From Ectopseudomonas guguanensis (GTDB taxonomy: Bacteria; Pseudomonadota; Gammaproteobacteria; Pseudomonadales; Pseudomonadaceae), in assembly GCF_900104265.1 (NCBI RefSeq), contig NZ_FNJJ01000001.1:446557-510556 (forward strand): a stretch of DNA of 64,000 bases. Direction: 5' to 3'. Positions 34,485 through 43,894 of this stretch are shown here, piece after piece. A model generated the notes under the pieces. It did no database searches. It worked only from the letters and a program-made list of their open reading frames with translations, and was not told the DNA's origin. The translations under genes were made by a program, and so were the position numbers. The stretch's first letter is position 1. Every line of letters begins with the position of its first letter.

Positions 34485-35000
34485 TTGAAGGGCTTGACCG
34501 CAAGGGTCGAGGCCGGGAAAGATGGCGCTTTGCGATCAGGCAGGACAGGCGCTAGACAGGAAATAAATCTGTCCCCTTTTCACTATGACCCTGAAGGTGA
34601 ATGGCCGTTCCAGAAGCGCAAGCTGATCACAGATACCGAACAGATACTGTTCGAACGTCTACGCGAAGCCCTCCCCGGTTACCACATATTTACCCAGGTG
34701 CAGCTATCCCAACTTGTCAGTATCAAGAGGGGACACAGCTTCAAATTATAGTTTGCACGCATCAGCCGAATGAGTGTGGACTTTGTTGTAGTAGACAAAG
34801 AACTAAACACAGTTGCCGCCATTGAGCTTGATGACAAGTCTCACTATCTGGATGAAGACCGACACCAAGCAGATGCAAAGAAAGACAAAGCTTTAACAGC
34901 GGCGGGAATCAGGGTAATCAGATGGCGATGCGAGATAATGCCATCAGCCAATCAAATACAACTTACCTTTCCTGAGTGCGGTTCAAGAGAGAAAAATTAA
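34485..35000 (+). pseudogene. DUF2726 family protein, interrupted by an in-frame amber stop
   Basis: The frame reads ITDTEQILFERLREALPGYH, then QVQLSQLVSIKRGHSFKL, then TAG (34749-34751), and continues without shift: FARISRMSVDFVVVDKELNT, AAIELDDKSH and RVIRWRC. Those blocks match the DUF2726 domain, a restriction-endonuclease-like fold, on both sides of the stop. The N-terminus is unclear and may have been lost at the island edge, because sequence before 34557 resembles nothing. The rest of the domain, with the ELDD motif, is intact. It is either a pseudogene or a sequencing error at one base. Confidence 0.8.
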
Positions 35001-35088
35001 GTATCAAATTACCCCTAGCCAAATAAAAACACCAACCCAAGAAAAACCAGCAAAGAAAATTCAACACGAAATATTAAGGAGCCTAAAA

Positions 35089-36099
35089 ATGAATGGAAGT
35101 TTCATTGATAAAGTTCGAAGCGGGCAGATACCAGGCCCCACCAATAGAAAATTCAAGATAGAGACATGGGAAAAAGAGTGGAATGCAGTAAAAGGAGAAA
35201 GCTCAGAAGAAGAAGAGAAGATATACGCAGCAGGAATAATCTTCAACGAATTGCTGAAAGAAATCAGAAGCGAACTTGGAAAAGTCTTTAAAAAGCAAGC
35301 ACCAAAAATAAAAAACAGCAGATATCTTGAACTACTATTCGCCATATCCAACAGAAATACCTTCTTAATTAAAAAAACAGGAGAAGACAACAAAGATAAA
35401 ATATTAAATCTACTCCACACAACCTCAAATAAAAATAAGGCCGGAATTGAATTTTCAGTAGACGAACTAATACATAGCGCGGTTGACGGCTTCGAGAAAG
35501 CAATCGAAAATTGCGTAAGCAGAATAAAAGAAAAAAAAGAAATACCGATAGGAGAGCAGCCTACAGAAGTATTACATTTCATAGAACTGGAGTCATATTT
35601 CTCCCAAACTTACGGCACATGTGAAAGCTATTGGAATGCTTTAATCTGGAGAGACTTCGAGTTCATAGAACACAGTAGAGAAGAAAAGATATACGAAATA
35701 AAACAAATAAAAACACCAGAAGAAATTGCATACGAGACATCGAATCTCAGAAAAAGAAAACTACATGCGCATCAAGCCGGGATTCTTTCCAACAATATTT
35801 TCTGGAAATTTTTTGAAAACGACCTCTACATAAAACCAATTGGCTCAGGAAAAAGCAAAGACCTAAAAATAGAGAAATTCGAAAAAGCTGAACCAGAAAT
35901 CCAACTGCACAACGCGCAGCTGAAGACCTCTGGAATCTATCTAGAAGACGAATTCCCTTTAAGCCTTTTAGAAAAGCCCACTGAACACGGCTTTAATATA
36001 AAAGAAGCTTTAGAAGTTTTCCGCACCCTATCACTACTATCAATGCTGTACGAAAAAAATACCCAGAAAACTCTGGGGTTTATACACCCGCAAAACTAA
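35089..36099 (+). CDS. Unknown protein, probable N-terminal half of a frameshift-split nuclease
   Basis: A 336-residue, Lys/Glu-rich open frame of strongly A-rich codon use, quite unlike the surrounding genes. AAGGAG eight bases upstream supports the start. No known domain is recognised; it is helical and charged. Its last 15 codons (after YEKNTQ) look wrong: from the run of seven A at 36053-36059, the -1 frame reads YPENSGVYTPAKLMEYCTRV and runs straight into the next gene. I therefore think this and the next frame once formed one protein of about 675 residues. Alternative: two genes overlapping by one base (TAATG). Confidence 0.65.
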   Translation: MNGSFIDKVRSGQIPGPTNRKFKIETWEKEWNAVKGESSEEEEKIYAAGIIFNELLKEIRSELGKVFKKQAPKIKNSRYLELLFAISNRNTFLIKKTGEDNKDKILNLLHTTSNKNKAGIEFSVDELIHSAVDGFEKAIENCVSRIKEKKEIPIGEQPTEVLHFIELESYFSQTYGTCESYWNALIWRDFEFIEHSREEKIYEIKQIKTPEEIAYETSNLRKRKLHAHQAGILSNNIFWKFFENDLYIKPIGSGKSKDLKIEKFEKAEPEIQLHNAQLKTSGIYLEDEFPLSLLEKPTEHGFNIKEALEVFRTLSLLSMLYEKNTQKTLGFIHPQN

Positions 36100-37121
36100 T
36101 GGAATACTGCACCAGAGTAAAAAAACAAAAACTAATAATTGCAACAGCAAAAGCAACCAAACTCGACACAGTCAAAACGGAGACAATATTAGACTTCTTA
36201 ACATTTAAAGGAAAGGAAACTGACCTATGGTGCCACCCCTTGGTAGAAACAGAGCCAGGGAAGTACTGCATGCTGACAAGCGCACTTAGCAGCCCTGTAT
36301 TAACAAGAGTAGTTGAAAACTGGCTCACGGCACTAAAAATTGAAATGACAGAAAAAGGGTATCAATACGAGAAAACTTCTCTAGACGAGCTGAATTCCCA
36401 CTTAGAGAATAACCCGTTAGTTCAAAATTACGAAAAAGCAACAACAAAAATAATAAAGGTAAACGGAACAAAAGAAGAAATAGACATAATTTTCCGGGTA
36501 GGTAGCTCAGTACTTATAGGCGAAGCAAAATCAATCGTAACCACAGACTCACCAATCTCTTACTATCGAGCAATAAAAACACTTGAAGGCGCGGCAGAAC
36601 AAGTAAAAAGAAAAACAGAATTCGTAAAGCAAAATCTTGAAGAAATATTTAAAAAGCTAGACTGGAAAACAGATCACAAAGACATAAATACAATCATCCC
36701 ATTCATCATAAATAGCAACAAAATATACTCTGGATTCAGTATTAAAGACGTACCAATAGTAGACGACAAAATAATATGCAGGTATTTCGAAAGCGGGGAA
36801 TTCCCAATATTCTCAATACCAGAAAATAAAAAAATGAGGCATATTGCCTGGTTTGATATCTACAAAACAGAACAAGAACTAGAGAGCAACATAGGCAAAT
36901 ATCTGGAAAGCCCCCCGCAAATACTAGCAGATCAAAAGAACTTTGAATATAAAACTGCACAAATCCCCTGCATAAACGAAGACTCATACAAGCTCGCATA
37001 CACAAGACTAATGCCAAAAACCTTTGACATTGAGTCAATATTAAAAAAACAACATCCTTTTGAAATAAAAAAAATAGATAACATTGAAGAGTACATATCA
37101 CAGGTACAGGCAATAATCTGA
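36099..37121 (+). CDS. PD-(D/E)XK nuclease-like protein, probable C-terminal half of a split gene
   Basis: A 340-residue A-rich open frame. Residues 126-144 hold EEIDIIFRVGSSVLIGEAKS, giving E-x-x-D129, then E142-x-K144, the core of the PD-(D/E)XK nuclease fold. Upstream DLWCHPLVE and VVENWLTAL resemble the lead-in of large uncharacterised nuclease-like proteins. The start codon lacks a ribosome-binding site and sits in the middle of a sequence that continues from the previous frame, supporting a frameshifted single gene. A defence or DNA-processing role is possible from the fold and the island location, but nothing shows it. Confidence 0.65.
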   Translation: MEYCTRVKKQKLIIATAKATKLDTVKTETILDFLTFKGKETDLWCHPLVETEPGKYCMLTSALSSPVLTRVVENWLTALKIEMTEKGYQYEKTSLDELNSHLENNPLVQNYEKATTKIIKVNGTKEEIDIIFRVGSSVLIGEAKSIVTTDSPISYYRAIKTLEGAAEQVKRKTEFVKQNLEEIFKKLDWKTDHKDINTIIPFIINSNKIYSGFSIKDVPIVDDKIICRYFESGEFPIFSIPENKKMRHIAWFDIYKTEQELESNIGKYLESPPQILADQKNFEYKTAQIPCINEDSYKLAYTRLMPKTFDIESILKKQHPFEIKKIDNIEEYISQVQAII

Positions 37122-37264
37122 GAAAACAGAGATTGCCAAAGGTCATAGAAGAGTCAAAAAAGTGTCGAAGACACTGCGAGAGATAGCAGAAAAATGCCGT
37201 AGTGGCTGGGCTACAAGGCCAGAAAAGCCGGGCTTTGCGGATCACAGCGAGAGGCCGGGAAGGG

Positions 37265-37339
37265 TCGATTCCCATCACCCGCTCCAAGACAGCCAAGCAA
37301 AAGCCCCGTCATCGCTGACGGGGCTTTTTCGTTTCTGGC
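37265..37339 (+). repeat. Right direct repeat of the tRNA-Gly-associated insert
   Basis: TCGATTCCCATCACCCGCTC, one extra A, then GACAGCCAAGCAAAAGCC and the terminator to TTTCTGGC. It repeats the tRNA-Gly 3' end (about 22 bases) plus its downstream terminator. The 5' half of the tRNA is missing here, so it is not a gene. A hairpin terminator in it lies at 37301-37331. Confidence 0.88.
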
Positions 37340-37683
37340 TTGAAGGGATTTGATCCCCCCGCTGAGATCGCTCCACGCGGACGAAAACCATGTGCACGGT
37401 GATCATCCTGTACAAGATTCCAACATCTCCCTCCTACGCTCAGCCCTCACAAGCAAGCCGTTCGTCGCCCCGCATGCGCCTCTCCAGGCCTCTGTATTGA
37501 GCCATATCCCGCCAATACGCCCGACCTAGAGCGGCACATTGCTATCAATTAACTTCGCCATGCCTGCCCATTGAAAAGCCCTAATAGCTATACAAACAGA
37601 AAATAATGTACAAGTTTGCGGCAGACCGGGTCTGTAAATCGCGCAAACCGCGCGGCGTTGTCTGCATCTTGAGGAGTAACCGC
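37340..37683. other. Intergenic region between the island and the chemoreceptor gene
   Basis: About 340 bases, with no gene I can support. The last 40 bases before the chemoreceptor carry TGCATCTTGAGGAGTAACCGC, a strong ribosome-binding site. Confidence 0.6.
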
Positions 37684-39327
37684 ATGAATTCCCCCATGAG
37701 TATTGCTCAGCGTCTGAGCCTGGGCTTTGGCCTGGTGCTGTCACTGATGATTCTGATCACGCTCATCGGTGTGCAGCGCGTCGGTTTCATCGACGAGACG
37801 TTGACCGCCGTCAGCGATGGCGCTGCGCTGAAGCAGCGTTACGCGATCAACTTTCGCGGCAGCGTGCATGACCGCGCCATTGCCATTCGCGATGCGGTGC
37901 TGGATGGCGATGGTGCCGCGCTGGCCGGGCACCTGGGCGAAATCCAGCGTCTCGACCGCTTCTATCAGGAGTCGGCGCAGGCCATGGACACGCTGCTGGC
38001 GAAACAGGCGCCCACGGCGGCGGAGCAGCGTCTGCTGGACAACATCAAGACCATCGAGCGCAGCACGCTGGCGCTGACCGAGCAGTTGATCAGCCTGCGC
38101 CGCGACGGCAACCAGGCAGCACTGCCGCTGCTGATGGAGCGGGTCTCTCCCGCCTACAGCGAGTGGCTCAAGCACATCAATGCCTTTATCGATCACCAGG
38201 AAGAGGTGATCAGTCAGGATCTGGGCGAGGTGCGCGAGGTGGCCGGTGGCTTCCGTTTGCTGATTCTGCTGGTCACGGGTGCCGCACTGCTGCTGAGTGT
38301 GGGCATCAGCCTGGTGATCATCAACAAGTTGAAGTCGACACTGGGCGCCGAACCGCACCGGGTCGCGCAGGTGATCCAGCAGTTGGCCAAGGGTGAGCTC
38401 GATCAGCAGATCGAGACGCAGTATCCCAACAGCGTGATGGCGGACCTGCAGAACATGGTGCGCCACCTGAGCGACACCATTGCGCAGGTACGCAGTGCGG
38501 CAACCGAGCTGACTCATTCGTCGGATCAGTTGATGGCCACCTCCGACAGCAACAACCAGCAGATTCGCCTGCAATCGAGCGAGGCCGAGCAAATGGCCAC
38601 GGCGATCAATCAGATGGCTGCCACGGTCAGCGAGGTGGCCAACTACGCCGCCAGCGCAGCAGCCGCCACACGCAATGCCGGCGGCGAGGTGACCATTGGC
38701 AATCGCGTGGTGAACGAGACGGCAAACGCCATCCAGACCCTGGCGCGCACGCTCGAGAGTGCGACGCAGAGCGTGCAACAGGTGTCCAGCGATAGCGAGA
38801 GCATCGAAAAGATCATCGAGGTCATTACCTCCATCGCCGAGCAGACCAACCTGCTGGCGCTCAACGCGGCCATCGAGGCTGCCCGCGCCGGTGAGCACGG
38901 CCGCGGCTTTGCCGTGGTGGCGGACGAGGTGCGCTCGCTGGCGACCCGCACGCAGGATTCGACGCGGGAAATTCGCGGCATGATCGCCCAGCTCCAGGAG
39001 GGCGCGAGCAAGGCCGCGGAGGTGATGCTCGAGAGCCGCCAACTGGCGCAGAAGACCGTCGAGCAGACCATCCTGGCCGAGCAGGCGCTGAGCAAGATCA
39101 GTGATGAAGTCACTGCAATCAATGACATGAACACGCAGATCGCCAGCGCCTCGGAACAACAGAGCGCGGTCGCCGAGGAGGTCAACCAGAACATCAGCCG
39201 CATCCACAACGCGACTCTGGAAACCTCCGCTGGCTCGGAGCAGGTGGCGGCCTCCAGCCATGAACTGGCAACCCTGGCCAACCGCCTGACCGACAAGGTG
39301 AGCTTCTTCAAGGTCCGGGCAGCCTGA
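37684..39327 (+). CDS. Methyl-accepting chemotaxis protein
   Basis: A 547-residue receptor. A cytoplasmic start MNSPMSIAQ is followed by membrane helix 1 (about residues 10-30), a four-helix-bundle type periplasmic sensor to about residue 190, helix 2 ([22 protein letters not shown]), a HAMP segment and the signalling domain. The hairpin tip [32 protein letters not shown] is nearly invariant across such receptors. The ligand is unknown. Start supported by GAGGAG. The next gene starts about 200 bases on after a strong terminator. Confidence 0.93.
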   Translation: MNSPMSIAQRLSLGFGLVLSLMILITLIGVQRVGFIDETLTAVSDGAALKQRYAINFRGSVHDRAIAIRDAVLDGDGAALAGHLGEIQRLDRFYQESAQAMDTLLAKQAPTAAEQRLLDNIKTIERSTLALTEQLISLRRDGNQAALPLLMERVSPAYSEWLKHINAFIDHQEEVISQDLGEVREVAGGFRLLILLVTGAALLLSVGISLVIINKLKSTLGAEPHRVAQVIQQLAKGELDQQIETQYPNSVMADLQNMVRHLSDTIAQVRSAATELTHSSDQLMATSDSNNQQIRLQSSEAEQMATAINQMAATVSEVANYAASAAAATRNAGGEVTIGNRVVNETANAIQTLARTLESATQSVQQVSSDSESIEKIIEVITSIAEQTNLLALNAAIEAARAGEHGRGFAVVADEVRSLATRTQDSTREIRGMIAQLQEGASKAAEVMLESRQLAQKTVEQTILAEQALSKISDEVTAINDMNTQIASASEQQSAVAEEVNQNISRIHNATLETSAGSEQVAASSHELATLANRLTDKVSFFKVRAA

Positions 39328-39353
39328 AGACGCAGTACAGGTAACAGCCAAAC

Positions 39354-39400
39354 GGTCGGGCGGCTGCATGGATGACCTATGCAGCTCGCCCGACCTTTTT
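39354..39400 (+). terminator. Terminator after the chemoreceptor gene
   Basis: GGTCGGGCGGCTGCAT pairs with ATGCAGCTCGCCCGACC around a nine-base loop and is followed by TTTTT. A long near-perfect stem with a T-run. Confidence 0.9.
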
Positions 39401-39529
39401 CCCGCTGCCTGGATCAGGCAGCAGTGCCCCAAAGCCAGAGCCTGCCCCTAGCCAAAGCAGATCCAACCGGAACTTCTGCGTCCCAACGCCACCAGAAATC
39501 TATACGTGTTTCTCTGGAGGCCCCTGGCG

Positions 39530-40666
39530 ATGGAACAGTGGAATATCTGGCTTGAACGTGAGCTCTGGCTCAACGTGGCGATCGTCATCGTCGCCACGGC
39601 GCTGATCTACAGCGTGTTGCGTGCCGTGGTCGGCACGCTGCACAAGCGGCTGATGGCCTGGTCGAAGGATCAGGACGGCAGTTGGCCGCATTTCATCGCC
39701 GTGGTGGTGGGCCGCACCAGCCGCGTATTGCTGCTGGCCTTTTCCCTGTTGCTGGCGCTGCGTCTGACGGAGCTGCCCGGCAATTGGCAGAGCGCGCTGA
39801 GCCATACCTGGTTCGTCGCCCTGGCCTTGCAGGTGGCGCTATGGGTCGATACCGGCGTGCGCCTGTGGTCGCGTAGCCTGGTGATGAAGAAGAGCGGTTC
39901 CTACAACCCGGTGATGACCACCATCATCAGCATCATGATCCTGATCGTGGTGTGGTCGGTGATGCTGCTGTCGATCCTGGCCAACCTGGGGGTGGATATC
40001 ACCGCGCTGGTGGCCAGCCTGGGGGTCGGCGGTATCGCCGTGGCGCTGGCGGTGCAGACGGTGCTCAGCGATGTCTTCGCCTCGCTGTCCATCGGCGTCG
40101 ACAAGCCCTTCGAGATCGGCGATTTCGTGGTATTCGGCGAGGTGGCCGGCACCATCGAGCATATCGGCCTGAAGACCACGCGCATCCGCAGCCTCAGCGG
40201 TGAACAGGTGGTGTGCGCCAATGCCGATCTGCTCAAGCAGATCGTGCACAACTACAAGCGCATGAACACCCGCCGCATCGTCTTCAAGTTCGGCATCAGT
40301 TACGACACGCCCAGCGACAAGGTGCGTCAGGTGTCGGAGAAGGTCGGCGACATCATCCGCGCCACCCCCAAGGCCAGGTTCGACCGCGCGCACTTTCTCG
40401 GTTTCGACGAAAGCCAGCTGACCTTCGAGGTGGTCTATATCGTGCAGAGTTCGGACTACAACCAGTACATGGACATCCAGCAGGAGATCAATCTGCAACT
40501 GCTCGATGCCTTGCGCGAGCTGGACGTGCGCTTCGCCCTGCCGCGTCGCGACCTGCGCCTGGTAGGCGAGAGGATGCCGACACTCGAGGTCGCCGGCCTG
40601 CCGCAGCACGCCGATACCGACACCGACGGCGGCACTGGCGATCAGCGCCTGCCCAGGTTCAGCTAG
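39530..40666 (+). CDS. MscS-family mechanosensitive ion channel
   Basis: A 378-residue inner-membrane protein with an N-terminal helix (LNVAIVIVATALIYSVLR), a second near residue 70 and two more before the pore region. The pore/beta-domain segment LGVDITALVASLGVGGIAVALAV-type, then FASLSIGVDKPFEIGDFV, is the MscS signature. The C-terminal cytoplasmic domain ends with sequences such as FALPRRDLRL. Such channels relieve osmotic pressure. Start supported by TGGAGG. No conserved neighbours. Confidence 0.9.
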   Translation: MEQWNIWLERELWLNVAIVIVATALIYSVLRAVVGTLHKRLMAWSKDQDGSWPHFIAVVVGRTSRVLLLAFSLLLALRLTELPGNWQSALSHTWFVALALQVALWVDTGVRLWSRSLVMKKSGSYNPVMTTIISIMILIVVWSVMLLSILANLGVDITALVASLGVGGIAVALAVQTVLSDVFASLSIGVDKPFEIGDFVVFGEVAGTIEHIGLKTTRIRSLSGEQVVCANADLLKQIVHNYKRMNTRRIVFKFGISYDTPSDKVRQVSEKVGDIIRATPKARFDRAHFLGFDESQLTFEVVYIVQSSDYNQYMDIQQEINLQLLDALRELDVRFALPRRDLRLVGERMPTLEVAGLPQHADTDTDGGTGDQRLPRFS

Positions 40667-41073
40667 CTGCGTACCGACCTGCTACGCCCTGCCCTTGCGC
40701 TGTGGAGGCGAACGCGACGCTGCACTTGCGCCCTTCGTGGCGCGCGCAGCTGAACGCCGGCGCTGCGGGTCGGGCACAATCGTAAAATATCAACAACGCC
40801 TGCCGTCCATCCGGATGCGTCACCCGCATTCTGCGCAGATACCGTTGCTTGAGGCACGTCGTTTATCGTTTTTTGCGGTCCGCAGGCTTTTATCTGTTTG
40901 ACATATTTTACGGCTTTGGCAGACTGCTCGCCCGTTGCGGCAGATGACCGCGGACGCCTGCCGGCGTCGCTCGCCAGTCGTGACGCGCCATGAAAACAAC
41001 AATTCTGTCTGTCCAGGCGGCCTAGCGGGCATCGCCCACGCCGGACGACGGGCGAGCCACTGGTATTCATTCA
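40667..41073. other. Intergenic region with a spaced inverted repeat before the symporter
   Basis: The stretch of about 400 bases holds no gene. CGTAAAATAT at 40781-40790 faces ATATTTTACG at 40903-40912; the flanking bases also partly match (CAA / TTG). Such a pair could be operator half-sites for a regulator of the symporter gene. TTGACA at 40898-40903 overlaps the second copy and may be a -35 element. Confidence 0.45.
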
Positions 41074-42525
41074 ATGCTGATCTGGTTTGTTGCGATCTAC
41101 CTGCTGTTCACCGTCGGTGTCGGCTTCTATGCATCCACTCGCGTCAAAAACTCCAAGGATTTCGCCGCTGGCGGCAGGAGCATGTCCTTCCCTCTGGTCG
41201 CAGCCATGGTGTTCGCCACCTGGTTCGGCTCCGAGGCGCTGCTGGGCATTCCCGCCACCTTCATCGAGGAAGGCTTCGCCGGTATCGTCGAGGACCCGTT
41301 CGGCTCCTTCGGCTGCCTGATGCTGGTGGGCCTGATCTTCGCCCGCCCGCTGTATCGCATGAATCTGCTGACCATCGGCGACTTCTTCCGCAAGCGCTTT
41401 GGGCCGCATGTGGAGATCTTCACCAGCCTGGTGATCATCGGCTCCTACCTGGGCTGGGTGGCGGCGCAGCTGACCGCGCTGGGCGTGGTGTTCAACGTGC
41501 TCTCCGACGGCTCCATCAGCACCACCCAGGGCATGCTGATCGGCACGGGCATCGTGCTGCTCTACACCCTGTTCGGCGGCATGTGGTCGGTGGCGCTGAC
41601 CGACTTCGTGCAGATGATCATCATCGTCCTCGGCCTGGTGTACCTGACGTGGCTGATCGGCGACATGGCCGGCGGCGCCGACGTGGTGATCAGCCATGCC
41701 GCAGCGGAGGGCAAGTTCACCTTCATGCATGCCTTCGAACCACGGGATATCGTCGCCTTCATCGCCGCGGCGGTGACCCTGATGCTCGGCTCCATCCCGC
41801 AGCAGGACGTGTATGCCCGGGTGATGTCGGCCAAGACCGAGAACATCGCCGCGCGTGCCTCGATGGCCGGTGCGGTCTTCTACCTATCGTTCTGCATGCT
41901 GCCGATCTTCCTCACCTACGCCGCCTCGCTGATCGATCCGGCGATGGTGCAGAAGTGGCTGGCCGAGGACGCGCAGATGATCCTGCCGCACCTGATCATG
42001 GAGCGTACGCCGCTGTTCGCTCAGGTGATGTTCTTCGGTGCGCTGCTGTCGGCAATCATGTCCACCGCCTCGGGCACGCTGCTGGCGCCGTCGGTGACCT
42101 TCACCGAGAACATCCTGAAGAACTTCGTACCGGCGATGAGCGACCGTCAGTTCCTGCTGGCCATGCGCGTAAGCGTGGTGGCGATGACCATCGCGACTTC
42201 GGTATTCGCCTTGCACTCCACGGCGAGCATCTACGAGATGGTCGGCAACGCCTACAAGGTGACGCTGGTGGCCGCCGTGGTGCCGCTGTTCGCCGGCCTG
42301 TTCTGGAAGCGTGCGACCACTCAGGGCGCGCTGCTGGCCATCATTCTGGGCTTGTCGAGCTGGGTCGCCCTGGAGCTGACCTATCAGGAAGGCGATTTCT
42401 GGCCGCCGCAGCTGGCCGGTCTGCTGATCAGCCTGGCGGGCATGCTGGTCGGCTCGCTGATGCCGCAGTTCAGCCGCGACCGCGGCGCGAGCGTGCAGGC
42501 CATCACCGCCTCGGCCAACGCCTGA
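41074..42525 (+). CDS. Sodium:solute symporter family permease
   Basis: A 483-residue inner-membrane transporter with about 13 hydrophobic segments. Family motifs include the start IYLLFTVGVGFYASTRVKNS and DFAAGGRSMSF, then MVFATWFGSEALLGIPATF. SSS transporters import amino acids, carboxylates, sugars or choline-type solutes with sodium. The substrate cannot be told from the sequence. No partner genes flank it. Ribosome-binding site is weak. A terminator follows the stop. Confidence 0.9.
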   Translation: MLIWFVAIYLLFTVGVGFYASTRVKNSKDFAAGGRSMSFPLVAAMVFATWFGSEALLGIPATFIEEGFAGIVEDPFGSFGCLMLVGLIFARPLYRMNLLTIGDFFRKRFGPHVEIFTSLVIIGSYLGWVAAQLTALGVVFNVLSDGSISTTQGMLIGTGIVLLYTLFGGMWSVALTDFVQMIIIVLGLVYLTWLIGDMAGGADVVISHAAAEGKFTFMHAFEPRDIVAFIAAAVTLMLGSIPQQDVYARVMSAKTENIAARASMAGAVFYLSFCMLPIFLTYAASLIDPAMVQKWLAEDAQMILPHLIMERTPLFAQVMFFGALLSAIMSTASGTLLAPSVTFTENILKNFVPAMSDRQFLLAMRVSVVAMTIATSVFALHSTASIYEMVGNAYKVTLVAAVVPLFAGLFWKRATTQGALLAIILGLSSWVALELTYQEGDFWPPQLAGLLISLAGMLVGSLMPQFSRDRGASVQAITASANA

Positions 42526-42531
42526 AGCCAG

Positions 42532-42561
42532 GCGCCCTCCTCGCTCGAGGAGGGCGCTTTG
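42532..42561 (+). terminator. Terminator after the symporter gene
   Basis: GCGCCCTCCTCG / CGAGGAGGGCGC form a twelve-base perfect stem with a two-base loop gap, then TTTG. The T-run is short. Confidence 0.85.
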
Positions 42562-42636
42562 CCATCATATAAGCCATTGAAAAACATGAATTTTTCATCT
42601 TCACATCGACAGCGGTGACGGCTACTCTGCCGCCCC

Positions 42637-43335
42637 ATGATTCGATACCTACTCCCCCTGATCTGCTATTTCACAACCCTCTCCCTGCACGCCGCACCCA
42701 CCACGTTCGCCGAGGCCAAGCGCCTGGCCTGGCCGCTGTATGCCAAGCAGTCCACCGAGTTCTATTGCGGCTGCAAGTACAGCGGCAATCGGGTCGATCT
42801 GCGCTCCTGTGGTTACACACCCCGCAAGAACGCGGGCCGCGCCCAGCGCATCGAGTGGGAGCATATCGTCCCGGCCTGGGTGATCGGCCATCAGCGCCAG
42901 TGCTGGCAGAAAGGCGGCCGCAAGAACTGCGCGGCCAACGATGCGCAGTTCCGCAAGGCCGAAGCCGACCTGCACAACCTGGTGCCGAGCATCGGCGAGG
43001 TGAATGGTGATCGCAGCAACTACAGCTTCGCCTGGCTGCCGCAGAAGCCGCATCAGTACGGGCAATGCGAGACGGTGGTGGACTTCAAGGCGCGCAAGGT
43101 GATGCCGCGTCCGGCCATCCGCGGGATGATCGCGCGCACCTACTTCTACATGTCCGACCGCTACCAGTTGCGCCTGTCGAAGCAGGATCGCCAGCTCTAC
43201 GAAGCCTGGAGCAAGGCCTACCCGGTCAAACCCTGGGAGCAGCAGCGCAACCAGCAGGTGGCTTGTGTGATGGGCTGGGGCAACCCCTATGTGGGCAAGG
43301 TGGATATGAGCCGCTGTGCGCGGGGGCGTGGATAG
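42637..43335 (+). CDS. endA: Endonuclease I (periplasmic/secreted DNase)
   Basis: A 232-residue protein with signal MIRYLLPLICYFTTLSLHA. The catalytic block RIEWEHIVPAWVIG contains the His of the beta-beta-alpha-metal motif. CGCKYSGNRVDLRSCGY and RVKPRPAIRGMIARTYFYM-type blocks and eight Cys match EndA. It cuts double-stranded DNA in the periplasm or outside. The TAG stop codon is directly followed by a palindromic repeat. Single gene. Confidence 0.92.
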   Translation: MIRYLLPLICYFTTLSLHAAPTTFAEAKRLAWPLYAKQSTEFYCGCKYSGNRVDLRSCGYTPRKNAGRAQRIEWEHIVPAWVIGHQRQCWQKGGRKNCAANDAQFRKAEADLHNLVPSIGEVNGDRSNYSFAWLPQKPHQYGQCETVVDFKARKVMPRPAIRGMIARTYFYMSDRYQLRLSKQDRQLYEAWSKAYPVKPWEQQRNQQVACVMGWGNPYVGKVDMSRCARGRG

Positions 43336-43619
43336 TAGGGTGCGCCGTACGCAGCGCATTTCCCGATGTTCCAAGATCGCCACCGAATCGCTGAGAGCGG
43401 GTGCGCATGGCGCACCCTACGGCAGCAGGTCCCGATAGCGCGGGAGATCGGCGGGGAAAAGAGGCTCGTAGGGTGCGCCGTGCGCACCGACCCAAACGGC
43501 AATTGCAGGAATCGGCAAGCGATCATGGGGCGCGGCTAGCCCCCGCCAAAGCCCAGAGGCCCGTAGCGGGAAGGGTGTTCGCCGGCAACCGTGGGGCGGT
43601 GCGCGCGGCGCACCCTACG
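43335..43619. repeat. Palindromic repeats of the GTAGGGTGCGC type
   Basis: GTAGGGTGCGCCGTACGCAG at 43335 pairs with GTGCGCATGGCGCACCCTA ending at 43420. A second GTAGGGTGCGCCGTGCGCAC starts at 43468, and GGTGCGCGCGGCGCACCCTA ends near 43618. They fill the 279-base gap after endA. The last element supplies the stop codon (TAG on the minus strand) of the next small gene. Confidence 0.85.
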
Positions 43620-43821
43620 AAGAGCTGGTCAACCGCTGCAACTCCCGGCGCACCATGTTGGCGAACTCCGGCGGGCTGAGCTGGTACAGCTCCTGGGCCA
43701 CCCAGGGCAGCCAGCGCCCCTGCAGCTCGGCCCTGCGCGCCAGCAGGCGCTGGGCCTCGGCTTCGGCGCGGGCCTGGTGCTCGCGGTGGTAGTCGGCGCG
43801 GCTCGGTTTTTCTGTGCTCAC
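43615..43821 (-). CDS. Small hypothetical protein
   Basis: A 68-residue protein from GTG, VSTEKPSRADYHREHQARAE, charged and helical, ending ...RRELQRLTSSS. The segment RWLPWVAQELYQLSPPEFANMVRREL may be a small structured domain. AAGGGCAAC precedes the GTG. It is divergent from gcsR. The stop codon is provided by an intergenic repeat, so the C-terminus may have been truncated or extended by it. Function unknown. Confidence 0.6.
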   Translation of the reverse strand: MSTEKPSRADYHREHQARAEAEAQRLLARRAELQGRWLPWVAQELYQLSPPEFANMVRRELQRLTSSS

Positions 43822-43894
43822 GGTGTTGCCCTTTTCCTCATGCGCGGCGGAGCAGGCATAATCGCCGCCTGTTCGCCCATTTCGACCGTCATCA

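Noticed and set aside
37265..37290. Second tRNA-Gly gene
   Set aside because: Only the 3' end (T-arm part, acceptor strand and CCA) is present; the 5' half and anticodon arm are missing.
36742..37296. 184-residue minus-strand open frame in the island
   Set aside because: Antisense to the nuclease-like gene and runs through the tRNA duplicate; Leu/Phe/Cys-rich because A-rich DNA is read backwards.
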